NCBI GenBank assembly: GCA_020850025.1
Contig: JADZFI010000120.1
Location: forward strand, 1-5,605
Direction of reading: 5' to 3'
Origin: Saprospiraceae bacterium
GTDB taxonomy: Bacteria > Bacteroidota > Bacteroidia > Chitinophagales > Saprospiraceae
Length of the DNA stretch: 5,605 nucleotides
Made by a program: the position numbers and the translations under genes. Positions 1 to 5,605 of the stretch are shown here, piece by piece; the first letter of the stretch is position 1, and each line of letters starts with the position of its first letter. The notes below the pieces were generated by a model. It saw nothing but the letters and a program-made list of their open reading frames with translations, did not search any database and was not told where the DNA came from.

Positions 1-939
1 GCCGAAGGTGAGCATCTGATCCAGCATTTCAGGGGTCAGGATGGTTTTATCCCGCACCAACGCTTCAATGAATACCTGTAAATCATACACATTAGAATAC
101 AATCCTCCGTATCCGTTTCCGCTTCCGGTGTTGAAATTGGTGACGTTTATGATGGTTTGATTGTTGTACAAATCAAAATATCCCTGTGCCACAGAAGCCG
201 GTAGATCGTCGTGCCAATAGTAAAAACTCTGGCTCAGGGCCAGCGGAGTGATCACTTTTTCCCGCAGCAAATCGCTGTGATCCCGCCCTGTGGCCTGATT
301 GATCACCATAGCCAGCAACAGGAAATTGGTGTTGGAATAAGATACCCCTCCGCCCGGGGCAAACACCGGGTCGTCGCCATACACAAACTCCAGTAACTCA
401 TCCGGATGCCATTTGCGGGCCGGATTGTTCAACACTGCGAGGTAAAAACCGTTGTCTTCAATGACATCGGCAATACCAGTGGTGTGGTTCAACAATTGGC
501 GCACCGTGCACTCGCGGGCATTTTTGAGTTTGTCCAGGGGCTTGGCGGGCAGCCATTTGGTGAGCGGATCATCCAGCCCGAACTTGCCTTCTTCCACGAG
601 TTTCAGGGCAAGTGTGGCAATAAAGGTTTTGGTCACACTGGCTGCTTTGGACACCATGCAAGGCGACATGTCAATGTTCTTCCCAATATCTGCCTTGCCT
701 GAGGCGCCGGTCCACACGCCGTTTCCATCCCGGATCAGGATGGAAATGCCCGGCAACCCATTGGCCGTGTATTTGTCGATGACGGCCTGATAGGCAGCCG
801 CCTTGGGATGCTGCGGGCCAGGCGGCAGATTGGTACAGGCTTCCGTATGCCCGATGTCCACTTTCTGACAAGAGGCAGGCATAAACAGTGCCAGCAACAA
901 TAAAACAGTTGCTTGAAATAAGGCTCTCATCGTATTCAT
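1..939 (-). CDS. Serine hydrolase, class C beta-lactamase / DD-peptidase family, C-terminus cut by window edge
   Basis: The frame stays open from ATG at 939 to base 1, giving 313 residues without a stop, so the gene continues outside the window. Residues 1-24 form a signal sequence (hydrophobic run at 11-20) ending in PASC; Cys24 could be a lipoprotein cysteine, but Pro at -3 fits the lipobox poorly. The catalytic SxxK motif is S101-V-T-K104. The usual downstream landmark RQLLNHTTGI lies near 145-155, and the second motif is Y201-S-N203. The third motif (KTG or HxG) would lie beyond the edge. Relatives are penicillin-recognising peptidases and esterases acting in the periplasm or on the cell surface; sequence alone does not give the substrate, and resistance should not be assumed. 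The start overlaps the stop of the upstream barrel gene (ATGA), so translation is probably coupled. An in-frame ATG at 930 is a possible alternative start. Confidence 0.9.
   Translation of the reverse strand, partial: MNTMRALFQATVLLLLALFMPASCQKVDIGHTEACTNLPPGPQHPKAAAYQAVIDKYTANGLPGISILIRDGNGVWTGASGKADIGKNIDMSPCMVSKAASVTKTFIATLALKLVEEGKFGLDDPLTKWLPAKPLDKLKNARECTVRQLLNHTTGIADVIEDNGFYLAVLNNPARKWHPDELLEFVYGDDPVFAPGGGVSYSNTNFLLLAMVINQATGRDHSDLLREKVITPLALSQSFYYWHDDLPASVAQGYFDLYNNQTIINVTNFNTGSGNGYGGLYSNVYDLQVFIEALVRDKTILTPEMLDQMLTFG
936..939 (-). promoter_or_regulatory. ATGA stop/start overlap (translational coupling site)
   Basis: The TGA stop of the barrel gene (938-936) and the ATG of the serine hydrolase (939-937) share bases. 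The preceding sequence on this strand (TACCATTTTCAAACC) has no Shine-Dalgarno motif, so initiation of the hydrolase probably depends on ribosomes finishing the upstream gene. This also supports choosing 939 over the in-frame ATG at 930. Confidence 0.7.
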
Positions 940-1562
940 GGTTTGAAAATGGTAAACGGTACGCCCACGCCCAGATGCAATAGGGTGTTAGGGAGTAGCG
1001 GAACATAGGATTTCACGAACGGCATTTGCAGGTAGAACTGGTAATCCAGAAAGAACCGCAAGGGGTGTGTCGCGTTTTGTTGGGTGTAACTAAGTCCAAG
1101 CGCTGCTCCTGCCATCACCTGCGGACGGCCAAAGTTGGTTTTTCGTTTGTATTGGCCCTCTTTCAATGTGAAAATTTCGGTGGCAGGAATGGCGTGGAGA
1201 TAGCCGGCGCCAAGTCGGAATTCTGCCGCGGTACCTTTCCAGATAGCACGCCGGTAGCCGGCTTCAGAGTACAACTGGATGGTACTTTGCACATACTGGT
1301 GATAAGAAAACCCCAGTTTTGCGGTTTGAAACCATTGATTGGCCGGATGGTTGTTGTACCTGAATTCAGCCCCGGCAGTACCTCCCAAATGCACTGGTGT
1401 GGAAAGGAACTGGCCAATTGGCAACTGGGTGGCTGCGTTAAAGACCGATGCCATGGCATACCGATACCGGGTCGGTTGTTGTGCCGAAGCGGTCAAGGGG
1501 GCACACAACCCGAACAAGAGCAGTACGAATCCGACTGCCAGACTGGAGTTATAGCGTATCAT
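936..1562 (-). CDS. Exported small protein, probable outer-membrane beta-barrel, function unknown
   Basis: This is a 208-residue protein of a family I cannot name. Residues 1-27 are a classical signal peptide: Arg3, hydrophobic core 8-20, and an ASA|QQ cleavage site after Ala27. The mature part has short stretches of alternating polar and aromatic or aliphatic residues, with Gly and Tyr frequent (around 59-70, 81-103, 112-123, 148-160, 168-180, 193-206). These are separated by turn-like Asn/Pro/Gly segments, as in small outer-membrane barrels of Bacteroidota. The C-terminus is strand-like but ends in FKP rather than a bare terminal Phe. No catalytic motif is visible. The stop overlaps the start of the serine hydrolase by 4 bases (936-939), which implies one mRNA. 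The barrel call is inferred from composition; a soluble periplasmic beta protein is the alternative. Confidence 0.8.
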   Translation of the reverse strand: MIRYNSSLAVGFVLLLFGLCAPLTASAQQPTRYRYAMASVFNAATQLPIGQFLSTPVHLGGTAGAEFRYNNHPANQWFQTAKLGFSYHQYVQSTIQLYSEAGYRRAIWKGTAAEFRLGAGYLHAIPATEIFTLKEGQYKRKTNFGRPQVMAGAALGLSYTQQNATHPLRFFLDYQFYLQMPFVKSYVPLLPNTLLHLGVGVPFTIFKP

Positions 1563-1704
1563 ATTGACGTTGGATTGTTAGACGTTGGACTGTTGGACGA
1601 TGGAATTTCAGACAGTAGATTTGCTTTGCGAAAAGCTGTATCTCAGGCATTTGCATGATCAAGTCCAATGTCCATTGTCCAAAAATCCAATGTCCAACAT
1701 CCAG
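1563..1704. repeat. Intergenic inverted repeat of degenerate TTGGAC units
   Basis: The whole gap between the eRF1-like gene and the barrel gene is bracketed by two repeat arms. The left arm (about 1564-1605) carries units such as GACGTTGGAC and TTGGACGATGGA. The right arm (about 1663-1703) carries the reverse-complement units GTCCAATGTCC, TTGTCC and GTCCAACATCC. Two nested pairings are visible: 1581-1590 with 1692-1701 (one mismatch, a G-U wobble in the minus-strand RNA) and 1593-1604 with 1671-1682 (11 of 12). About 66 nt form the loop. The loop contains a smaller perfect 5-bp stem with tetraloop, GCTTT-GCGA-AAAGC, at 1623-1636. The arms abut the upstream stop codon and the downstream start codon. 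Possible roles are attenuation or termination between the genes, control of the barrel gene's ribosome access, or simply a dispersed intergenic repeat. There is no U-tract after the stem. Confidence 0.65.
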
Positions 1705-2163
1705 TTATTCTTCATGTTCGCGTCCTACGCCGGGTTGCTTTCTGGGTGCAGGGCGACCATAAAACTCACGTACCCAAGCCACCATTTGATTTTGCGTCAT
1801 TTGATCGGCAGATTTAACGCCCATGATTTTTGGGGCTTTGTGCTGTTTCTCGAACAGGTTTTCCAGCCCGTGTTTGGCTTCTGATGGGCCGAATATGACC
1901 AATTCCTCCGTGTCCGGATGGACTTGCTTCAGAATGAGTTCGAAATAGTGTTTTTCCTCGTGGTGACGGCGCTCTTCCACGCTTCTTTGGTTATCACCGC
2001 CCTGAGGACCCCAAGGGGTTTTGCTGCGTGTGCCGCCTACAGCGGCGCTTTCCTCAATTTCGGAGGAAATGTGGTCAACAATGGTTTCGCCGTCGTGAGC
2101 AGCGGGAAGATTAATGATCCAGGCATTGCGCAGATCGAGCCAGATTCCGGTTTGCTTTTTCAT
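1705..2163 (-). CDS. Stand-alone eRF1 domain 2-like protein (baeRF / 'translational machinery protein' type)
   Basis: The product is 152 residues, with no signal peptide and no membrane segment, so it is cytoplasmic. The N-terminus (residues 5-20, TGIWLDLRNAWIINL) is a beta hairpin typical of the bacterial archaeo-eukaryotic release-factor-like families. A loop at 43-60 contains G55-G-D-N-Q59, followed by a charged helix (61-80, SVEERRHHEEKHYFELIL) and a strand-turn-helix, ELVIFGPSEAKHGL, at 87-100. The same order (GGQ loop, helix rich in R/E/K/H, then an LVLAG-x-K strand and helix) is found in domain 2 of eRF1. Family members are linked to ribosome rescue or release by comparative genomics, but the function here is inference. 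Residues 136-152 are a Pro/Arg/Gly/Glu tail. No Shine-Dalgarno site precedes ATG 2163, only an AT-rich stretch (CTAATATA). It lies 45 bases after the stop of the DUF3300-like gene. A 'host attachment protein' label would be a less informative name for related sequences. Confidence 0.65.
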   Translation of the reverse strand: MKKQTGIWLDLRNAWIINLPAAHDGETIVDHISSEIEESAAVGGTRSKTPWGPQGGDNQRSVEERRHHEEKHYFELILKQVHPDTEELVIFGPSEAKHGLENLFEKQHKAPKIMGVKSADQMTQNQMVAWVREFYGRPAPRKQPGVGREHEE

Positions 2164-2191
2164 TATATTAGCTGGTGAGAAGTTACAAATA

Positions 2192-2220
2192 GGGAGAAAA
2201 CGGGTGATTTAGTTTCTCCC
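2192..2220 (-). terminator. Hairpin around the stop codon of the DUF3300-like gene, possible weak terminator
   Basis: GGGAGAAA (2192-2199) and TTTCTCCC (2213-2220) form a perfect 8-bp stem with a 13-nt loop that includes the TAA stop codon (2211-2209). On the minus-strand transcript the stem is followed by UAUUUGUAAC, a poor U-tract. It may therefore attenuate or protect the mRNA 3' end rather than fully stop transcription into the eRF1-like gene. Confidence 0.4.
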
Positions 2221-3891
2221 GGGTTTGACCTTAATGGTTTTTGGAGGGGTCACATTCGTTTTGGTTCTTGGAGGAGCGGTGCGTATTTGTCCGCCAGGGG
2301 CTGATGGCGCCTTGGAAGGCTTTATCTGGTCCCACTTCTGGCGGTGATAATCATTTCCTGCATCAGGAGTGACAGGTTTGAGTTGTATCGACGGGCGTTC
2401 CTTACGTGGAGGCTGCTGAGGCGTCGGTGTGGGTTGCTGTGTTCTTGGCGGCCTTTGTGTTTTCACCGGCGCCGGCTCGGGTTTTGCCGGAGCTTTGGAT
2501 GGCGCCCACTCTGCATTTTTCTCCCGTCTGATGTTGGTTTCCCGCTGAATCTCTGTAGCTGCTTTTTCTCGTGATTGTTGAATGTCCGGGTATTTCCGGG
2601 CGTTTTTTTCCAAATACTGCTCTTTGCTAAGCGGATTGGCCGGATTGCGCGCATTGTGGTCTTCCATTCCTTGTTCAAATCGGCCGAACTCCTTCAATCG
2701 CGCCGGCAATTGTTTTTTATCGGAAAGAAAATCGTCGGAAATAACCGTTCGGTTGCGTTCATGCCAGTTTTTCACCCCTGTTGTAATGGTAGTGCCTGAG
2801 CGGCGGTATCCATTATAGTGGTTGACAAAATGCGTGGACAGGTGGTTGTAATGCACATGGTGATGTGGATGGTAGAAATACCAGTCCATAAAATAATAGG
2901 AGGGCATATACACCACCACAACCTGGCCGGGATAAAACCGACATCCCCAATCCCACCACCACGGATATGGATGCCAGCGTGGGAACGGCTCCCACCAGGG
3001 ATAACCATACCAGTAGGGGTAAGGCTCGTAGTAATGGTATACTACGGCAGGTTCGCGGTCTGCATCATCTTCCGGGTAATAATTATCATCAGCATAAAGA
3101 TCATCGTAAGAATCGTCGCTCACATAACCATTGTCGCGGGCATATTCTTGTGCGGCAGCTTTTAACTCTGCCTGAGCAGCCGGATCATTTTCAATGGTTT
3201 TTTGCCAGCTTTCCAATTCTTCTGCATGACTTTTTGCCACTACTAGATTCAGTGAGTCCATTTGGCGTATCACCCAATCCGGGTTGTCCCGATAGGTTTC
3301 ACCGACCAGAATAGTGAACTTCAAATCCTCATTAAGCAGGTCTATTACCTCCGGCGTCCGGAGCAATTGCTCAAATGCCTTGCGGGTTGAAGTAGCATAG
3401 CCTGAAATAAGGCGTTGAAAGGCAGCATCGGTGGTTTTCTCCAGTTGCACTATCTGTTGCAAGGTAGCCATCTGTCTGGTCACCACGCCAAAGGCATCCT
3501 CTCGTTTGTATTCCGGAAGTATTTCCAGATCCTGACGCAATGCCTTCGAATCCTCGCGGTGTATTGCCAGGCGTTCTGTCAGTCCCGGATACCGGCCCAG
3601 GTCATAAAAAACATCCTGAGTGCTTCTCGGGAAGTCCTCTATCAGCGCACGGAAAGCCGCGCTGGTTCTGGTTTTGATATCCTGCATTTTAATCAGCAAT
3701 TCAGGGTGGCGGGTAGCCTCGAGAATCGCCATTCTGGTTTCGGTAGGATATAATACCAGTGCTTCCACCGATTTTTTATTTTCCTCCGCCAGGTCTTTCA
3801 ACAAAGCCATGTCCGTTTGAGCACTTACCGTAAATGGAAACAGTATGCCCCTAAAACACAGCAGGACGATTGCCAACGGAAAAGTTTTCAT
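2209..3891 (-). CDS. Secreted DUF3300-like protein with aromatic/His-rich centre and basic Pro-rich tail
   Basis: A 560-residue exported protein. The signal peptide is residues 1-24 (MKTFPLAIVLL..., cleavage after VSA). Residues 28-250 are helical and contain repeats of about 35 residues (41-71, 76-110, 154-188). The stretch TPEVIDLLNEDL...VIRQMDSL (179-213) resembles the pattern 'FP-x-VL-x-M...DVM-x-AVQ-x-LR' of DUF3300 proteins. An acidic linker (259-280) is followed by a segment very rich in Tyr, Trp and Pro (284-340), a His cluster (341, 343-345, 347, 350, 354, 358) and then a charged region. The C-terminal 100 residues are rich in Pro, Lys, Arg, Thr and Gln. There is no enzyme motif. It probably works in the periplasm or at the surface, perhaps binding metal, polymer or cell wall; that is inference. 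It is divergent from the glycosyltransferase gene. The ATG at 3895 is out of frame, so the start is 3891. Confidence 0.85.
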   Translation of the reverse strand: MKTFPLAIVLLCFRGILFPFTVSAQTDMALLKDLAEENKKSVEALVLYPTETRMAILEATRHPELLIKMQDIKTRTSAAFRALIEDFPRSTQDVFYDLGRYPGLTERLAIHREDSKALRQDLEILPEYKREDAFGVVTRQMATLQQIVQLEKTTDAAFQRLISGYATSTRKAFEQLLRTPEVIDLLNEDLKFTILVGETYRDNPDWVIRQMDSLNLVVAKSHAEELESWQKTIENDPAAQAELKAAAQEYARDNGYVSDDSYDDLYADDNYYPEDDADREPAVVYHYYEPYPYWYGYPWWEPFPRWHPYPWWWDWGCRFYPGQVVVVYMPSYYFMDWYFYHPHHHVHYNHLSTHFVNHYNGYRRSGTTITTGVKNWHERNRTVISDDFLSDKKQLPARLKEFGRFEQGMEDHNARNPANPLSKEQYLEKNARKYPDIQQSREKAATEIQRETNIRREKNAEWAPSKAPAKPEPAPVKTQRPPRTQQPTPTPQQPPRKERPSIQLKPVTPDAGNDYHRQKWDQIKPSKAPSAPGGQIRTAPPRTKTNVTPPKTIKVKPGRN

Positions 3892-3993
3892 GTTGCATTG
3901 TATTTATATTACAAAATTGCACCTGCAAGCATGCAAATTATAGCAACTAAAATCACCCTAATAGATGATTTTGCTCCAAAACTAAGGTTTTAT
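3892..3993. promoter_or_regulatory. Divergent promoter region with TTGCA/TGCAA palindrome
   Basis: This AT-rich 102-base gap separates the starts of the DUF3300-like gene (minus) and the glycosyltransferase gene (plus), so promoters for both should lie here. The palindrome TTGCA-cc-TGCAA is at 3917-3928, followed by another TGCAA at 3932-3936 and GCATGC at 3929-3934, a possible operator. On the minus strand TATAATTTG (3942-3934) resembles both a -10 box and, imperfectly, the Bacteroidota -7 element TAnnTTTG, about 45 bases before the ATG. On the plus strand TGATTTTG (3966-3973) matches TAnnTTTG with one mismatch. No good -33 TTTG was found for either, so exact promoters are not assigned. Confidence 0.4.
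3984..3987 (+). promoter_or_regulatory. AAGG ribosome-binding site deciding the glycosyltransferase start
   Basis: CTAAGG followed by TTTTAT and ATG (3994) gives an AAGG core with a 6-base spacer. It is the only clear Shine-Dalgarno-like site near a start in the window and favours ATG 3994 over the in-frame ATGs at 3817 and 3931. Confidence 0.5.
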
Positions 3994-5559
3994 ATGAAAC
4001 ACTTTACCGGTCTCAAAGTCCTGTTTTTGCTGCTGTCTGCAAAGTTGCTGCTCCATCTGTATATCAACGGGCAGTGGTCGTTTCATCGTGATGAATTGCT
4101 TTACCTGGCATTGGGCAGACGTCTCGACTGGGGGTATGCCTCTGTTCCTCCAGCCATTGGTTTTTGGGCATGGTTTGGCGAATATTTTTTAGGCGGATCA
4201 GCAGGGGCAATTCGGCTTATCGCTACAGTTTTTGGTACAGCAACCGTAGCGCTTACGGCCATGATGGCACAGGAGATGACGCCAGTTCCCAGGCAAAAAA
4301 GTCAGTTTCACTTTTGGATCATTGGTCTGTCCGGACTCACTTGCGGCGCCTTTTTACGCACTTCCATGCTTTTTATGCCGGTGGTGTTCGACATGTTTTA
4401 CTGGACGCTGATCAGTTATTTGTTGCTCAAATACATAAATACAGCGCAAAATAAGTGGCTTTATTGGCTTGGCTTGTCGACCGCCCTGGGGTTATTGAAT
4501 AAATACACCATTTTTATTCAGCTATTCGCCTTGTTACCGGGTTTGCTCTTTTCACCGCTTCGCAAGCTATTCTACAACAAGAGCTTGTATATCGCTGCCG
4601 GTATTGCATTGATCGTTTTTTCTCCGAATATTTTATGGCAAATAGACCATGAACTCCCATTGTTCCGTCATTTTGGCGAACTGGCTAAAACGCAATTTGC
4701 GCATGTTACGCTGTCAGGGTTTATTTCAGACCAACTCCAGTTCTTTCTGCCCGCACTTCCGGTTTGGCTGGCAGGAGGCTGTTATTTATTGAGCAAAACC
4801 GGTGGTCGTCCCTGGCGAATATTTGGCCTGATGTTTATCACTACATTGGCAGTTTTACTCATTTTTTCCGCCAAAAGCTATTATTCTCTGGGAGCCTACC
4901 CGGTTTTGCTGGCTGCAGGGGCCGCTTATCTGACAATGCTGACCGAATCACAGTTTCGCTGGGTTCGAGTGGTGCTTTTATTATGGATGCTTGGATTTGG
5001 GGCGCTGACAATTCCAGCTGCTCTTCCACTTTTCCCTCCGGAAAAAGAGGCCGTTGTGGTAAAACAACTGACTCAATTGCCAGGCCTTGACGGAGTTTTG
5101 CGCTGGGAAGACGGTCAATTACACGATCTGCCGCAAGATTTTGCTGATATGACCGGTTGGGAGGAACTGGGCAGGCAAATGGGTGAGATCTGGCAAGCCT
5201 GGCCTGATAAATCCACGGCCTATATTTACGCCGAATCCTATGGACAGGCAGGAGCCATTGAGCAATTTGGCAGGGAATACAAAGTGCCGGAGGTTTGGTC
5301 GTTTAGCGACAATTATCAATACTGGTTGCCTGATGTGCCTCCAAAAGGGCTTCAAACCTTGTTTTATATCAATGATGAGCTTGGAGATGATATGCCCGGT
5401 TTTTTTCTGGAAATTGAAAAAATCTGGGAGTTGGACATGCCGATTTCCCGGCAGCATGGGGTTCAGATTTACCGCTGTTCCGGTCCAACACCGGCCTTTT
5501 TCAACAGATTGGGGAACGCCTTTCAGGCAGCCAAATCACATAAAAGCATAGAGAATTGA
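3994..5559 (+). CDS. GT39 / ArnT-like membrane glycosyltransferase (PMT_2 type)
   Basis: From ATG 3994 the product has 521 residues, a normal length for this family. The first membrane helix (7-23) is followed by the periplasmic loop motif FHRDELLYLALGRRLDWGY (30-48), whose D33-E34 pair is the expected catalytic acidic site of GT-C enzymes. P51-PAIGFWAW, the second signature VVFDMFYWTL (130-139, D133) and LLNKYTIF (167-174) are also typical. About ten hydrophobic segments lie between 7 and 345. Residues 346-521 form a soluble, probably periplasmic, domain with YAESYGQAGAIEQFG and a YWLPD element, as in homologues. The family moves a sugar from a polyprenyl-phosphate carrier to lipid, glycan or protein acceptors in the inner membrane; donor and acceptor cannot be read from sequence. 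An upstream in-frame ATG at 3817 would add 59 residues, but it lies inside the opposing gene and the added peptide has no family features. Confidence 0.9.
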   Translation: MKHFTGLKVLFLLLSAKLLLHLYINGQWSFHRDELLYLALGRRLDWGYASVPPAIGFWAWFGEYFLGGSAGAIRLIATVFGTATVALTAMMAQEMTPVPRQKSQFHFWIIGLSGLTCGAFLRTSMLFMPVVFDMFYWTLISYLLLKYINTAQNKWLYWLGLSTALGLLNKYTIFIQLFALLPGLLFSPLRKLFYNKSLYIAAGIALIVFSPNILWQIDHELPLFRHFGELAKTQFAHVTLSGFISDQLQFFLPALPVWLAGGCYLLSKTGGRPWRIFGLMFITTLAVLLIFSAKSYYSLGAYPVLLAAGAAYLTMLTESQFRWVRVVLLLWMLGFGALTIPAALPLFPPEKEAVVVKQLTQLPGLDGVLRWEDGQLHDLPQDFADMTGWEELGRQMGEIWQAWPDKSTAYIYAESYGQAGAIEQFGREYKVPEVWSFSDNYQYWLPDVPPKGLQTLFYINDELGDDMPGFFLEIEKIWELDMPISRQHGVQIYRCSGPTPAFFNRLGNAFQAAKSHKSIEN

Positions 5560-5605
5560 ATAAATCCGCTCATTTTCTTACGTTTGCCAAATCATGTTAC
5601 CACCA
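5560..5605. other. Short downstream non-coding stretch
   Basis: The 46 bases after the glycosyltransferase stop show no hairpin, U-tract or start of a recognisable gene before the window ends. Confidence 0.5.

Noticed and set aside
406..790. Plus-strand open frames opposite the serine hydrolase
   Set aside because: The minus strand here encodes the SxxK and LLNHTTG regions of a known family, so the plus-strand frames are shadows.
671..1006. 111-aa minus-strand frame overlapping the barrel gene end and hydrolase start
   Set aside because: It is out of frame with both well-supported genes and has no features of its own.
1616..1623. TAGATTTG on the plus strand, a match to the Bacteroidota -7 element
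   Set aside because: No plus-strand gene follows it and no -33 TTTG is placed correctly upstream, so it is likely chance within the repeat loop.
1026..1658. 210-aa plus-strand open frame antisense to the barrel gene
   Set aside because: The minus-strand frame has a signal peptide, strand pattern and coupled downstream gene; the plus-strand translation is rich in Cys and Arg with no recognisable features and runs through the TTGGAC repeats.
1564..1703. CRISPR-like or tRNA-like array from the TTGGAC units
   Set aside because: The units are short, degenerate, without spacers of constant length and occur in opposite orientations; no cloverleaf can be drawn.
2818..3314. Plus-strand His/Ile-rich frames opposite the DUF3300-like gene
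   Set aside because: They are by-products of the skewed Trp/Tyr/His/Asp codons on the minus strand, with no start signal or family similarity.
3817..3993. N-terminal extension of the glycosyltransferase from ATG 3817 (or ATG 3931)
   Set aside because: It overlaps the 5' end and signal peptide of the opposing gene, the added residues are polar and unlike the family, and the AAGG site and first membrane helix support ATG 3994.
5119..5457. 112-aa minus-strand frame opposite the glycosyltransferase C-terminal domain
   Set aside because: The plus-strand domain matches the GT39 family layout up to its stop, so the antisense frame is a shadow.

Overview
The window most likely comes from a member of the Bacteroidota, possibly near the Saprospiria/Chitinophagia. 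This is inferred from the style of the encoded proteins (a small predicted outer-membrane barrel protein, a secreted aromatic-rich protein, a GT39 membrane glycosyltransferase), the general lack of clear Shine-Dalgarno sites, and short TTGGAC/GTCCAA intergenic repeats. No rRNA, tRNA, mobile element, CRISPR array or plasmid feature was seen. The left edge cuts through a gene.

Layout: four genes lie on the minus strand and read leftward. In transcription order they are a 560-aa secreted DUF3300-like protein (3891-2209), a 152-aa stand-alone eRF1-domain-2-like protein (2163-1705), a 208-aa exported probable beta-barrel protein (1562-936) and a serine hydrolase of the class C beta-lactamase/DD-peptidase type (939 to beyond base 1). 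The last two overlap by ATGA and are surely co-transcribed. A fifth gene, a GT39/ArnT-like membrane glycosyltransferase (3994-5559), reads rightward. It shares an AT-rich divergent promoter region (3892-3993) with the DUF3300-like gene.

Three of the five products carry an export signal and a fourth is an integral membrane protein, so the theme is the cell envelope: barrel plus hydrolase, secreted aromatic/His-rich protein, and lipid-linked sugar transfer. The exception is the cytoplasmic eRF1-like protein, whose family is linked to translation and ribosome rescue. It carries a GGDNQ sequence where release factors have GGQ.

The non-coding DNA holds three structures: a nested inverted repeat of TTGGAC units filling the gap 1563-1704, an 8-bp hairpin around the stop codon of the DUF3300-like gene (2192-2220), and a TTGCA/TGCAA palindrome in the divergent promoter region. 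I found no clear new multi-gene system. The eRF1-like protein and the intergenic repeat are the items most worth following up.
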